From: Buddleja alternifolia
Lineage: Eukaryota; Streptophyta; Magnoliopsida; Lamiales; Scrophulariaceae
Length of the DNA: 64,000 bases
Direction: 5' to 3'
Assembly: GCA_019426215.1 (NCBI GenBank)
Contig: CM033401.1
Span: 19,721,134-19,785,133, forward strand
How positions within the stretch are numbered: the first letter of the stretch is position 1; every line of letters begins with the position of its first letter. Below are positions 22,221 to 34,399 of this stretch, one piece after another. The position numbers and the translations under genes are program-made. The notes beneath the pieces are model-generated. The model was not told the origin of the DNA. It searched no databases and was given only the letters and a program-made list of their open reading frames with translations.

Positions 22221-23653
22221 ACGCTAGTACCAAGACCAACTCACCGAGTTATTGGAACTAGATGGGTGTTTAGGAACAAGATGGATGAAGATGGCATTGT
22301 TATAAGAAACAAAGCCAGATTAGCCGCTCAGGGTTATTGTCAAGAAGAGGGATTGATTTTGATGAGACGTATGCCCCAGTTGCCCGTCTTGAAGCGATTA
22401 GAATGTTCTTAGCGTTTGCCGCATTCAACAAGTTCACAGTATACCAAATGGACGTGAAGAGTGCATTCCTGAATGGTAAAGTCCAAGAAAAAGTTTATGT
22501 GGAGCAACCTCCAGGATTCATCAACAACCATGGCAAAAGTATGGTCTACAAATTGGATAAGGCACTCTATGGCCTTAAACAAGCTCCAAGAGCATGGTAT
22601 GACACTCTCTCTATCTTCCTTATAGGTAAAGGCTTTTCGAAAGGCAGCGTTGATACAATGTTATTTAAAATTACCCATAATGAAGATATTCTCTTAGTCC
22701 AAATTTATGTTAATGATATTATATTTGGTTCTACTAATAAGCAATTGTGTGAGAAATTTTCGAAAATGATGCAAGATCAATTTGAAATGAGCATGATGGG
22801 TGAGTTAACTTTCTTCTTAGGATTACAAGTTAAACAACTTCCTAATGGCATATTTATAAACCAAGCTAAATACACACGTGATATGATTAAGAAATTTGGT
22901 ATGGAAAATGCATCATATTCAAAAATTCCAATGAGCCAAACGCTTAAGTTAGATAAAGATGAAAGTAGAAAGAAAATTGATATCACTAACTATAGAGGCA
23001 TCATTGGATCACTTCTTTATCTTATCACTAGTAGACCTGATATTATGTTTTCGGTATGCATGTGTGCACGTTTTCAAGCTGATCCTAGAGAATCACACTT
23101 AAATGCTACCAAGAGAATCCTTGAATACCTAAAAGGCACACAGAATGTGGGCTTATGGTATCCAAGGGACTCTCCTTTTGAACTAATTGGTTATTCAGAC
23201 GCAGATTTTGCAGGATGCAAAATAGATAGAAAAAGCACTAGTGGTACATGTCAGTTTCTAGGTGATAGACTAATTTTGTGGCATAGTAAGAAGCAACAAT
23301 CCATAGCGACTTCTACCGCTGAAGCAGAGTATGTAGCCGCTGGAAGCTGTTGTGTACAAATCCTTTGGATGAGGCAACAACTTAGAGATTATGGAACAAT
23401 CCTAGGTCCTACCCCAATCCATTGTGATAACCAAAGCGCTTTAGCTATGACCCAAAATCCTGTTCTTTATTCTAGAACTAAACACATTGACATTCAATAC
23501 CATTTCTTGCGTGACCATGTTCAAAAGAAGGATATCTCCATGCACTTCATTGGAACTGACAAACAATTGGCAGATATCTTCACCAAATCGCTCAACGAAC
23601 AACGCTTTCTCACTTTGAGAAGTGAATTAGGTATGACTGATTTAAATGCTTAA
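22221..23653 (+). pseudogene. Reverse transcriptase and RNase H of the Copia element; YVND active site
   Basis: The RT begins TLVPRPTHRVIGTRWVFRNK, shifts frame near 22335, and runs open from 22337. Motifs: ETYAPVARLEAIR, QMDVKSAFLNGK (catalytic Asp), GLKQAPRAWY, then YVNDIIFG where the family has YVDD; the first Asp codon reads AAT (22712-22714). RNase H follows with GYSDADFAGCKIDRKSTSG, STAEAEYVAA, HCDNQSALA and KHIDIQYHFLRD, its Asp and Glu residues in place. The end DIFTKSLNEQRF is standard. Length and order are normal for Copia. RT activity should be lost. Confidence 0.92.
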
Positions 23654-24521
23654 ATCATAGAGCATCATATTTTATAGGCATATAATTTAGGGGGAATCCA
23701 CTTTATGATTATGTCTAAATCGTTTTTCAAAATTGAAATAAGTTATTAATTTTAAGGGAAACTTTAATATTATACTTATCTCAATTCATAAGCGACTGTG
23801 ATAAAAAATGACTTTGAAAATTTATGGATTGATCACTAGCACTTATCTATTATGCATGACAAACTCAATCTCTAATGAATGAAAATGTCTTTTATAAATC
23901 CAAGCGGTTGATTTTTTAACTTTAAGAAATTAAATTTTGGTCTTAAAAGACTTCAGCGTTAAAAGGATTCCCACTTTAACGCTAAGTAATCTTTTTCTGA
24001 AACTCATGCATAGTTTTCATCGCTGAAAGTAGCGTGTGGATATGTCCAAAAGATTAGATTTGACAACTGCCCACACGTGCTTATCACATCAAACTGACGG
24101 TTAATGATTCCTATCTAAAAACTAGGCGGTTCAGTAACTGCACCAGTCCGAGTACGTGTCAGTGTACTATCAGGCGCGTGTATTTCACGCTGAAAATTTC
24201 AAATTTATTCAAACATTTTTGAAAAAGTAACTGTGGATTTCAAACCATTATATTCCACAGTAGTTACCCATTTTACCGCACTTTTTGACATCCATCTTTA
24301 TGAGTAAACGACTCAGATTTACTTTTTGTTATTTTCAAAATTAACTTCTGAACACGTGTCATTTATCTACCAGTTGAGGAGTTATTTTTGCCTCCTATTT
24401 AAACCCTTCACAACCTTCACAGTAAAAGTTTATCACTTCCAAACTTTTCTACTATAACAGGTCTCTCTAAGGCAAAAGATTATCCTTTCTCTCCTCTACC
24501 CAAGCTTTTCCAAGTTCATCA
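23654..24521 (+). other. Spacer between pol and the extra ORF of the Copia element
   Basis: 868 bases without a gene. 'tagggggaatcc' near 23688 resembles an internal polypurine tract of this group. 'CTCCTATTTAAACCC' near 24392 followed by 'CACAACCTTCACAG' has the look of a promoter, about 130 bases before the ATG of the extra ORF. That is inference only. Confidence 0.5.
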
Positions 24522-25763
24522 ATGGCACCCAAATATTCCAAATCGGCTGCCGAAAAATCTTCCAAATCATAGAAACCAGTCACTGTTAACGCCGGTTTTC
24601 TTGTTAACTGGGACTATCTCTTCGATAACCAGAATTTCCCTCTTCGGACTGTTCTTCCTCTTGTTCAGGAATCTGGTTTAGGCGATATGATAACTGCCAT
24701 TTTTAACTTCTTTGAGGAAGAAACCCTCTTTTTCTTCAAGAACGCAAAAACCTCCGATGACGGAAACTCCATTTCTTATGTCTTTCCCTTCACCCGTGAG
24801 ACCTTCGTTCTCACCCCTTATCTGATTTCTTTTCTCCTAAACCTGCCAAATGATGGTGCGGAAGTGGAAAATGTCACTCTTGGTGATGCTACAAAAGTAT
24901 GGACATTGATCAAGAAAGATGAAGTTGAGGCTGCCTACAAAACCAACTTCAAGAAAAATGATATGAAAGGCGAGTATATCATTCTTGCGGACATATGCGC
25001 CAAGATGATCGAATGCAGAAAGGGCAGCTTTGATGAAGTTTCTAATCTCCAGTACAAGATGATGGTAGCCATTTTGACCAAGCTGAAGATAAATTGGTCA
25101 TTTTATGTGTTCAATCGTTTCAAGCAAGCGATGGCCAAGTCGGTAAATCCCAAGCCTTACAGGATTGTCTTAAGTAGAATTCTTAGCGCTAGCGGTTACA
25201 CCAATGCTGCTGGAAAGAAAATACCTGCGCTAAAGTTTTATGGAAAGAAAATGATTGGCGAGCTGCTAAGGCCAAGAAAGCGCGGTGGAGCAGCGGTTCT
25301 CAAAGATGAGCGTGAGTGACTTCTTGCCGAAGGAGTTGTTCGAAGTGATGATGAAGAACAAGCATCTTCATCTTCATCATGATCTTCATCGAAAGAAGAA
25401 GTGGTGGTTAAGTGACCCAAAAGAAAAATCACCTTGAAAGTCGCTGAGCCATCAAAATCAACAAAGAAGCAGAAGCCGGAGCCCAAGAAGAAACAGAAGT
25501 CTCCCTCTCCTTCTCCTAAATCACCCTCTCCCGCTCCAGCGTTTATCTTCAATATAAATGAAGAAGAAGAAGTAGAAGAAGAAAAAGTACCACTAGCACG
25601 CAGGCGTACTCCTTCATCCACACCATCTCATTAACAAGCGCTCCAGTCGAACCAACGTTTGAAGACTCAGCGAGTGTTCCTCCTCCTTCTTCAGACGTTG
25701 TTCCTGAATCTTTTCCTGAGCCTAGAGTCACTACTCTTTCTGAGAAGGCTGCTCGTTTTTAGG

Positions 25764-25845
25764 GTAAGTACTTGTGAAAAACAAAGTAATTTATCCTTTC
25801 CTAGTTAGGTTTCCTTTTCTAACGCTAGGATAAAACCTTTTTCAG
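25764..25845 (+). other. Intron 1 in the extra ORF (82 bp, phase 1)
   Basis: The donor is G|GTAAGTAC and the acceptor TTTTTCAG|TC; the intron is AT-rich. Joining G and TC gives a Val codon and opens VEFDADIQNALNTLK downstream. Strong consensus ends and kept frame make splicing likely in the ancestral element. Confidence 0.7.
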
Positions 25846-26031
25846 TCGAATTTGACGCGGATATTCAAAATGCTCTTAACACTCTTAAGACTTTGAATAT
25901 TCCTATTCGTGCTGATCCCCTCACTTCTTTTCTCGATTTAGATCTTGATGAAGAGGTCCCGGAGCCTGAGGAAACTGTACCAACTGTTGAAACAGATCAA
26001 GCGACTGACAAAGTCGATGATAGTCCTCAGG

Positions 26032-26110
26032 GTAAGCGTTGTAGTATCTTATCTTAATTTCTACATAGTAGAAATTTTGCTTGCTTTTCTCAAACGCTAA
26101 CATGTATCAG
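26032..26110 (+). other. Intron 2 in the extra ORF (79 bp, phase 1)
   Basis: The donor is G|GTAAGCG and the acceptor TGTATCAG|CT. Joining gives an Ala codon and the frame DDSPQ-AQDAPDADAPSPSE. It is the same phase as intron 1, with an exon of 186 bases (a multiple of three) between them. Confidence 0.7.
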
Positions 26111-29104
26111 CTCAAGATGCACCAGACGCTGATGCACCTTCACCTTCCGAGATTCTTGTTGAATTGGATATGAATATGGAAGCAGTTGTGGATATCGCTA
26201 AAGAAGTAGCCCATGTCCTTCCTGACGCTAACACATCACCAGTCAGTAAAGCGACTGAGCATGATGAACGGTGAATAGAAGTGGCACCTATCCCAACGGA
26301 ATCTATTGCCTTTGTTCCCACTCCAATCGGATCTCATCCCCGGGTCATAGACTTTTTTCTCGCGGATACAATGCAGACGTTGAGTTCTACTATGCCGCTA
26401 AAGAACGAGACACTCAGACCCTTGCTGAATCAGAAATCAGTTTTCAAAACACTCTCCATAAGTCTGATGTTTCCAACTCTGCCAAGTTTGAATTCTTCGA
26501 GCGATTCGCCGATCTAGGTCTTTACAATCTTGAGCAACTCCAATCTCGACTTGAGTATAGTCGTCGACCAGCGTTCAACATGACGAAATTTTATGAGAAG
26601 CGTTTTAACTTCACTGGACATTCTGAAGAATCCTTTTATCCTTTGGCCCAGAATAAAGTCGTCATCAAGAATCCCCATATTGGTGATTGGTCAAAGAATT
26701 TAGACGAATAAATCCTCAACCGAATTGGATACTCCACTTTCCCCAAAGTAGTTCATTCTCCTCAAAATGCTCTATTCCCCAAACCTCTCAGATTGTGGAA
26801 AGGAAAAGGACCAATAGTTGCTGAGCGTCCCAATCCTATCAATTCAAGGATAGAAAATGAAGCCTCAGAATACCTTGCAAGACTATGGGCTGAGGACTAT
26901 GATGAAGAAACTGAATGCTTTGAGAAATTCCTTGCTGCCAGAAAAGATCAGAAGAAAGCTAACAAACTTGGTAAGCAATGGATGATGGATACAGCAGATG
27001 GATTGAAAAGTTCGTTCTACACTTCTATACCCTTGAAGAACTCATGAGATATCCATTTCTCTTTGAATTTGGAATAGAATACAGACATCCAGGGTTTGCT
27101 ACCATTTTACTTCATCAGCATCAGCATATTGCTGGAAATGTTAGCGATCTGCCAGCTTACAGAAAATCCATCGAGAGCTACATTCACCAACAGCTAGCCT
27201 TATTCAGTCAAAGCGGACGCTATGTGTTTCACCCCCATCAAGCGTTTGTTCAGCGAGTCTTTCCAGATTTGAACGAAGAAGCCTCCACCAATAAACAACC
27301 GCTTCTTCCAGGACAAAGTGAAATTCGTGTCAATGTTACAAATGAGCACGCTGAGTTTGCTGAACTCCACAAAGACAGAAGAGCATTGATAGAAAATGTA
27401 CAAGCGTTGGATATCACTTTCAACCACTATTAAGGGCTGAGCGACTTCCGAGGATACAATCTTCAGCCTGTGCTCTTTTGTGAACAGAACATCCAATTGG
27501 CCAAGATGATATCGCTGATTAGGCCAGTGGACCAAGAAGTAGCTCAAGCGCTAATGCCATTTATTTTGGACTTCTACAACTCTTATACTTCAGGATTTGA
27601 TCTGCCAGAAAGAGTGCAACTTGCACTAAGCACTGAAGAGTGCGAAGACGCTATATTTTTCTTTCCGCAGACCAACCTGATTAGTCCAAGGCACGAAATA
27701 GAAGCGATTGACCCACTCTGGGTCATACCTGTTGAAAGTCCAGCGCCTCAAATTGAAGTTGTTGAAATCGAAGAGGAACAAACTCATGCTGTGGAAGCTG
27801 CTCAACCCACAGACGCTGATATGCAAGACACTGTCCCTAGCGCTCCAGCAGTCGAGGTTCCACTTGAGGAACAAGTTGTTCAAATTGACTCCACAACTCA
27901 AACGCTCGACTCAGAGATAGAAGAAGTCCATGCTAACTTCGTCGCACAGCCTACAGAGCCTATTATTAGAGATAAATCTAAAGGCAAAGCTCCAGCAGTC
28001 TCAAGCTCTCACAGACCTGAGCGTTCCAATTTATCAGATTCAGACTCTGACAGTGATCCAGAACTAGAGACTTCAGAAAACCAGTTCGGCATTCTCTCAG
28101 CGATATAAAGGGTTCTTGTTCTCGATTGGAAGAGCGAAGTACTTCCACGCTTAATCAAGTAGAAACAGTTCTCAAAGTTGATTTGCGAAATGCTAACAAG
28201 CTTACAATCTCTATGTTGAACTGTATCGCTCCTCTCATCAAAGAGCTTTCCGACGATTTCAACCGGACGCTTGCCCAGAATGCTTCAGCTAATACTGAGC
28301 GTCACAATTCCTCTAACCTTCTATCATAGAGTATCACTGAACAGATCGCTCTCCTAATAGATGAAGTCAAGCTTCTCCGAAGGGATATCGCTGACTTAAA
28401 GAACTCCTTTGCTGATGTCAAGAAGGGGGAAGATAAAGAAAAGTCCAAGGCAATATCTAAAACAGATAATAAGCACTCGTGATCAATGTTTGATGAAATA
28501 GTGAGCATAAAGAAAATGTTAACTAAAAAGAGAAAGCCAAGATATTATCTAGGAAGATACTTGCTCCCGGACTTTGACGTCGATTTTTTGGAAAGTATGG
28601 GATTTCATCCTTATGCCGGACCGCTTAGACGACCTATCAACTGGAAACCATCCAACGATAGAAGATAAGACATCTATTACGACTTAAGTCGTGAACTTGG
28701 TATTCCTCCAAGGGAATGGGTCGATAGGCTGAAAGAACTGAATGAAAGCGCTAAACAACGAAGGCATGACTATGATGAACTCCAACATACCACCATGATA
28801 GATGTTGATCGACTTCTCATGGACTTAGCAAATGAGATCTACCAAAAAGAAGAAAGCATAAAACGACAGAAAAGATGAATGCTTTATAATGTTTTGTTGT
28901 TTTTTTCTTATATTCAGTATAAATCATGTATGCATATTATCTCTCTATAAATGAATGATTTATCATTGAAACACCTTGTTGAGGCTAATCTAACATTAGC
29001 TAACTTTACTAACTTTCCAAACGCTAACTTATACTTATTTTTGGGCTTTTCTTTGAACTCTTAAATTATAAAAGAGTTATAAGAGTTAAAGTCTTGACAT
29101 CATC

Positions 29105-29117
29105 AAAAAGGGGGAAA
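29105..29117 (+). other. Polypurine tract of the Copia element
   Basis: AAAAAGGGGGAAA stands directly before the 3' LTR, the priming site for plus-strand DNA. Confidence 0.85.
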
Positions 29118-29118
29118 T

Positions 29119-30632
29119 TGTTAGGAAGTTTCATGTTAGATGTTTTGATGATGACAAGATAGGATTTTATGTTAGACCCCAAAATATAATGTAAGTTTAT
29201 GTTTCATAGATCAATTGTATAGCGTTTGAAAGAATGTAATTTTGTTAGGCTTGTAATTTTTATCTTTGTAGATTTTAGACTCAGTATTAGATACCGAATC
29301 GCTAATAGAATTCTAGGTGACCCTACTAGAGATGAAGTTGAAGATCAGCGTCTAAAGTCAAAAGAAGATGAAGATTTATCCTTAGCGTCTGTCAAACGCT
29401 AAAGGATTATTTCAGGATTTATGGATCAAGCGCTCAAAGCACTCTAGCGATCAGTATCAGATTCACCTGAAATAAATTCTCAAGTAATGAAGGACTTAAA
29501 TGCAATCATTCAACGGATATTTATTTCAAACGGGAAATAAATTCAAATGCATTAAATGTCTGATAAGAGCATTAAATGTGATAAGCCAATATGACTTGTG
29601 GACAAGCCACCTTTTGACCAGACTGTCAGAACTTCAGAGTTTATAGTTGCTCCCGTCCAATCAGAACCAGCAAGAATTCAGGAATGTCAGAGAAAAGGTA
29701 TAATCACCCGCCGCGTGAAAGGCACACTCTCACATGTGTCCAACGGACAGATCCCAAGAATTTCCTATAAATACCCCCTTCCAGCAAACCCTAAAAAAAA
29801 TATAGAAACACAGAGAGATAGAGAAATACGTACATGCACAAGAAAAATTTGCTGAAGAAAAAGCTTAGAAACTCCATAGCCAAAACCTTTCAAGCTTTTT
29901 ACATACATTCCATACAATCACAAATATCTCAAATATTTTCAAAAGAAGAAATCTAAACTCTTACTGAGATATGCCAAGTTGTTTGATCTTTCCAAAAACA
30001 AACAAACCTTTGTGATAAAATCCTCAACCTTTCATCTGAGTGAGAAAGTTGTTGAAACCCCTTACAGGCAGTATTTCCGAGTAAGAGAAGCTTGTAGAAT
30101 AAGATCTTCATTGGTGCTGACATCTGTGTGATCAAGGAGCCTGAGATCATTTTCACCTATTTACTATCTTGTAGAAGATTCTGTGTGATTCTTTGATAAT
30201 CATCTTAGTAAATCCCCTCCAAGTGAAAAAAGAGAAGAAGGACGTAGCTGGGATTACATCACCCAGTGAACCTTATATATCTTGTGTCATTTATTTTGAT
30301 TATTGTCTTGTTTTATATTATTTTATCTATTCTGAAAAAGACAAGTCAATCTGCTAAGCGACTATTTATCCAAAACGAACTCTAAAGCTTTAAAATCATT
30401 TCCGGTGTGCTAACCCTGATTAAGCGATCTAAGCGTTACCCTACTTTGGTAAATTGCTGAAATCACTAAGTCTAAGTTATTTTTACTGAAGCGTCTGACC
30501 CAAGCGCTCAGTTTTCTAAGTGTTCCAATCTTTAAAAGTGATACAAAAATTTTTGAAGTCGAAAAAGATTTCAGGGTCTATTCAATCCCCCCCCCCCTTT
30601 TAGACCCTTTCATATGCCACTTGGGACCACCA
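29119..30632 (+). repeat. 3' LTR of the family C Copia element
   Basis: This 1514-bp copy starts TGTTAGGAAGTTTC and ends GGGACCACCA, followed by CCCAA. It carries small indels relative to the 5' LTR, for example in the 'ttgtatagcg' stretch near 29215. Confidence 0.92.
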
Positions 30633-30637
30633 CCCAA

Positions 30638-30715
30638 CAAAATATCTGCTCTTATAACATGAAAGTAAATAGGTGGCATTTTTACCTTAAACCAAGGCGT
30701 ACTAAAAATACATAC
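30638..30715 (-). pseudogene. Pararetrovirus protease, C-terminal piece
   Basis: Read on the minus strand, TPWFKVKMPPIYFHVIRADILLG runs up to the edge of the Copia 3' LTR. The continuation NDFIQTFAKCVQDNHTN is found below 16550, on the far side of the element. This joins the two viral halves and identifies the protease C-terminus (the I-x-G-N-x-F phrase of caulimovirid proteases). The upstream boundary with the gypsy-type remnant is not resolved. Confidence 0.75.
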
Positions 30716-30719
30716 TCAT

Positions 30720-31353
30720 AATATGTTCTTCTAGTTCACGTGTTGTACCTATCGTTCTATGGTTCCTCCAAAATATATGACTTGTCATTATTTCTAGATC
30801 AAAATTAATGTGAACTTCTAACTAAAGCTTGTTCTTATTTAAGAAGGAAATTAAATTGATTCGAGGGATATATAAGCTTACTCTTACTCGCTTAGGCTCA
30901 TAGTTACTACTAACTATGAAACCATTTGAAAATTTCTTTCACCCTAGAGGAAGATAACATATTTTCAATTCTCAACTTAGGTTTAATTCTACAATCAATA
31001 CTATAATTGTAATGAATCACATGTTGGTTGGCCATCCCAACAGTGATCTACCACAATTTAAACACTGACCTACTAATATTATTGATTAGGAGATGCAATT
31101 TTTTCCGAGCTCACAACTTGATGATGCTAAAGAAGTACTATGTACCATTGATCACTCCATATCGCCCTCCATATAAATCTTTGATAAGACTTTTTTATCT
31201 TAGATCCCCCTTATTTCACCTTCTTATTTATATATCTAATCTTGTCCTCCAACATTATACATCTTCAAAACTTCATCATTTAAGTTAAATTGATCATAAC
31301 CCCATACTATAATCCAAAGATCTTATCTTAGTATAGCTCGGGTACTAACCCAA
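30720..31353 (-). other. Internal remnant next to a gypsy-type LTR
   Basis: The sequence lies downstream (minus strand) of the LTR 31371-34272 and its primer site, so it should be the start of that element's internal region. No coding domain is visible. The element is truncated here, since viral protease sequence resumes by about 30715. Confidence 0.45.
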
Positions 31354-31365
31354 GCTCTGATACCA
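31354..31365 (-). other. tRNA-Met primer-binding site of the gypsy-type remnant
   Basis: The minus strand reads TGGTATCAGAGC five bases after the LTR end, proving the orientation and that this is a 5' LTR rather than a solo LTR. Confidence 0.75.
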
Positions 31366-31370
31366 CCAAC

Positions 31371-34272
31371 TGTGGCACCCACCAACCACCCATGGCCCGC
31401 CACACCGCAACGCCAGCTCGATCTGGGAGACCATCCTTTTTCGAGCCAGCGTCAGAACTTTACGAAATCTTTATCTAATGAATTAAACTTTTACATTCTA
31501 AATAAATCAACAAAAAATTCCTCATCAATCTTACATACTCCAATTATACATCCTAAGAACATAACTCCCTCTAATAGCAACGACCCAATGCTGCCTTTAC
31601 TCCTCATTTCTCCCTTTGTATCTGATATACTAAGCTTATCTAAAAAGGAAGAAAGAAAGAGGGGTGAGTCCGAATGACTCAGTGAGGTAGGCTAACAGTA
31701 TGCTTTACCTTTATCTGTAGAATGGAATCTGCAGCGGATGATTACAAAAAAAATAGGATCACACATATCGAGCAAATCATTGAAGAAAACAAACTGTCAT
31801 AACGATAAAACACAACGAAACATATAACGAAACTAGAATGAATAACTCATATACTTTAAATTCATGTCATATGATTTGTTTCATCTCCCCACTATCCCAT
31901 ACCAGCGGGAGATTTCACACCTTTTGAGATTTGCAGGTGTCAAGATTCTACAGGTGACTCCCGTCGTCGCGTAGCACTGTGTCCCGTATAACTTAGCTCA
32001 TTTCACTCTGCCTGATTTCCAAGTGTTGGGACCCTAGAGGTGGCTCCTACGGGACTAAGAGATGGCTCCCGTCCTGTAGCACTTTGCGCCGAAGCCCCAA
32101 GAGGAGGCTCCCATGTGCGTAGCACTTTTCCCTGTATAACACTTAACTCCCTTCACCCTGTCTTTCAGAGTCAAAGCTTTAAATCAAGAAAAGGTCATAT
32201 GGAGGATGGATACCGGACATTAGGACCCTAAAGGTGGCTCCTATGGGCCCAAGAGGTGGCTCCCACGGCGTAGCACTTAGGTCCCATTGCCGACGGAATA
32301 GAGACAAGAATTACAATGATTTCAATGAGTTATGAAAGATATGGAGTCGATATTAGTACGATAAGACTTATAGGAATCAACACCGATTAGATCGAAGACC
32401 CATTCGAGGCAAGACATGTACTATAGACGCGAAAGAAATCATCATCGGATAACGAGATATTGAACCGAACGAGATATTTAGGAATTAATAATCATCACGA
32501 ACCAATCAACAAGATACTAATAAGACATTTGTATAATGAAACAATGCAATCATAGTAGGTAAAGTAATTAAAGAGTTTGGAAGGAAAAGAGAAACCCTCA
32601 CAGTTACAACTCGGCTTTGTCGCCTCGTGTCTCGTCTGAACCACAGATCTATCCTACTGTCCAAATACAACGTGATATTCTTAACTTATAATACTTTATA
32701 ATCAAATCAAATACAACAAGTCATCCTATATGTAATAGCATCCAAACATATAGGCCATATAATTCATACAAGCCTCAAGCAAGCTACATACTCGCGCAGT
32801 GTTATCACAAAAATTCTTATAAATTCTGCAAATCTTATTTTTCTCTCAAATTCTGCAGAAACTGAGGCATCAATATCAAGTATATGACATAAAACATTTC
32901 AGGATCAATTGACTTCGTTCAAATGGGATTCCATCACCAAAACATTGTTGCACGAAAACTTATTTTCCAGGACATTCAGTCCCATTTCAAAGATTTTTAT
33001 AAAAATTACTTGTTTCTTTAAAAATTCCAAAATTTTCCTGAAACACTTGAAACACATATATAAGTTTACAGTAAAACCTTAGGAGCTAAATAAAATCTCC
33101 AAATTTGTCAAATCGGCTAAAAACAGTAAACTTTTTTGGTCCCGCGAAACTGATTGGCAGTCTCATTCAAGTAATTGTAGAAAATTTACTACACATTCAA
33201 TTACTACAAAATTTTACAGGTATACTCCAGAAATGACAATTGCTCTCCAAAAAATTTAGCATAAGGAAATTCATTTATTTCTCATCTAAATATGGCATTG
33301 ACAACTCCAAAAACTAAAATTCTAGAAAACTATATTCATACCTTGTATGACATAATCTAACTACCAAGTCAATAACCCAACAATAATTTCATCTCAAAAT
33401 TATCACTATAGATATCTTAAGTAGTTACCTATCATTGAGAGTGATGAAGGAACCATGCTCTAACTCAAAACTACATTAGCAGCAGATTTGGCCCTGTGCA
33501 GGAGAGTCTTGATTGGATGAACTTTATGGGCAACTCCAAAGTGTTGGGCAAAAGCCAAAACCATCAGAGTTTTCCACTGCGTCTTAGGAAGAAATCAAGA
33601 CAAACCACATTTAATTTGGATACCATGTGACTCTTGAAAACGTGAAGATTCAGAAACTGCCAGAACAGGATTCTCTTGCGGTGAAGATAAACGAAGTTGA
33701 TTTCCTTGTTCAAGTTTTCCGTCCTCCTCTCTTTTTTCTTCTTATCATACATGTTTCTATGGATATATGTATAGGCAACACAATGAGTACAAGCTTTGTG
33801 GGTAGGAGACACCTCCTCCTTTGGTTGGAGTGAACCAAGCGGCAAAGTAGGAGCTGTCATTCTCCCATGCTTCCTTATGTTCTAACAATATCTTTTTAAA
33901 AAATTTCAATTTGGTCCTGGTACCTTTTTAGTTTTTCAATCCAACCTCAAAAGTTTATGAAATTGACACTTTAGTCCAATAGACTTGATATCCATCTTCC
34001 AATTCAGTCCTAAACGTACAATCAAATTAATATACATCCACCTAAGATTCAGATTGGTCATTTTCGTCTTTTAATTATTTCGCTTTGATCCTCAAAGTTT
34101 TGATGAATTTTTTCTTTGACTCAAATTTCACGAAAGCCTCTACAAAAAAATTTCAACGACAAAGAATATCCACGAGATCGAATAGACCACATCTATATCA
34201 CCTAACTCACTTTAGTGTAATAAGAGTATAGAATTGTATAAAATTATCAATAAGGTAAACTAGGGTGTTACA
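31371..34272 (-). mobile_element. Long gypsy-type LTR (2.9 kb) inserted in the pararetrovirus protease
   Basis: On the minus strand it begins TGTAACACCC and ends GGGTGCCACA, near-perfect inverted ends of TGTRRCACCC type common in plant gypsy LTRs. It interrupts the viral protease right after the DSGS box (34311-34322). No ORF in it has a family. The 31.9-32.3 kb part has repeated 'gaggtggctcccac.gcgtagcactt' phrases. The phrases 'aattctgcagaaactg' and 'ttcaatttggtcctggtacc' are LTR-style. Assignment to Ty3/gypsy rests on end sequence and length. Confidence 0.6.
31920..32290. repeat. Degenerate repeats of 'aggtggctcc..gtagcactt' phrases
   Basis: At least five copies of an (A)GGTGGCTCC or GATGGCTCC phrase followed at a variable distance by GTAGCACTT or GCGTAGCACT lie in 370 bases. 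They are loosely organised and belong to the LTR around them. Confidence 0.5.
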
Positions 34273-34345
34273 ATTGCTAGGGAAAACACTGGTTTTGCTG
34301 TACAAATCCCTGATCCAGAATCAATATAAGCTGCAAAATATTCTG
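34273..34345 (-). pseudogene. Pararetrovirus protease, N-terminal piece with the active site
   Basis: The minus strand encodes FAAYIDSGSGICTAKPVF. DSGS is the aspartic protease active site (DTGA/DSGS in this family) and the flanking Tyr-Ile and Cys fit caulimovirids. The frame ends abruptly at the gypsy-type LTR. Confidence 0.8.
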
Positions 34346-34399
34346 ACTTATATTGTTCATAAAACATACCAATAGATATGTAAATCGAGAATGAGCTAG

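Larger units (their letters stand above)
24522..28878 (+). pseudogene. Extra coding region of the Copia element (SIRE-type third ORF), with two introns
   Basis: The region starts at ATG 24522 (MAPKYSKSAAEKS) with a stop after 16 codons, then a long frame to 25317. Its first part (LVNWDYLFDN..., ICAKMIECRKGSFDEVSNLQ, INWSFYVFNRF) resembles the plant-transposon domain common in retroelement ORFs of unknown role. A basic, Pro/Ser-rich stretch with KKQKPEPKKKQKSPSPSP follows, then acidic linkers. Two GT-AG introns (25764-25845, 26032-26110) join frames cleanly. 26280-27430 is largely helical; 27470-28108 is acidic; 28126-28878 is probably coiled coil (ALLIDEVKLLRRDIADLK). Several stops and shifts break it. 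SIRE elements carry an 'envelope-like' ORF here. I see no clear signal peptide or membrane segment, so that name is not supported by the sequence. Confidence 0.7.
16555..30632 (+). mobile_element. Full-length Copia element, SIRE/Maximus-like, 14.1 kb (family C)
   Basis: LTRs at 16555-18076 and 29119-30632 both begin TGTTAGGAA and end GGGACCACCA. Flanks are CCCAG on the left and CCCAA on the right, a 5-bp target duplication with one change. A tRNA-Met primer site, gag, a coiled-coil linker, protease, integrase, RT and RNase H follow in Copia order, then a 4.4-kb extra coding region and a polypurine tract. Large size, long LTRs and a third ORF between pol and the 3' LTR are known traits of the SIRE/Maximus group. 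The element sits inside the protease of the pararetrovirus: minus-strand viral frame (...IRADILLG) ends at 30633 and goes on (NDFIQTF...) below 16555. Confidence 0.92.

Noticed and set aside
25238..25621. Minus-strand 127-residue frame with acidic and Ser-rich composition
   Set aside because: It is the antisense shadow of the basic, low-complexity part of the extra ORF.
24522..28878. Envelope protein of the Copia element
   Set aside because: Position fits the 'envelope-like' ORF of SIRE elements, but I see no signal peptide or clear membrane segment, so the function is left open.
31028..31288. A small host ORF at 31.0 kb
   Set aside because: It lies in the internal remnant of the gypsy-type element and has no family or codon pattern of a gene.
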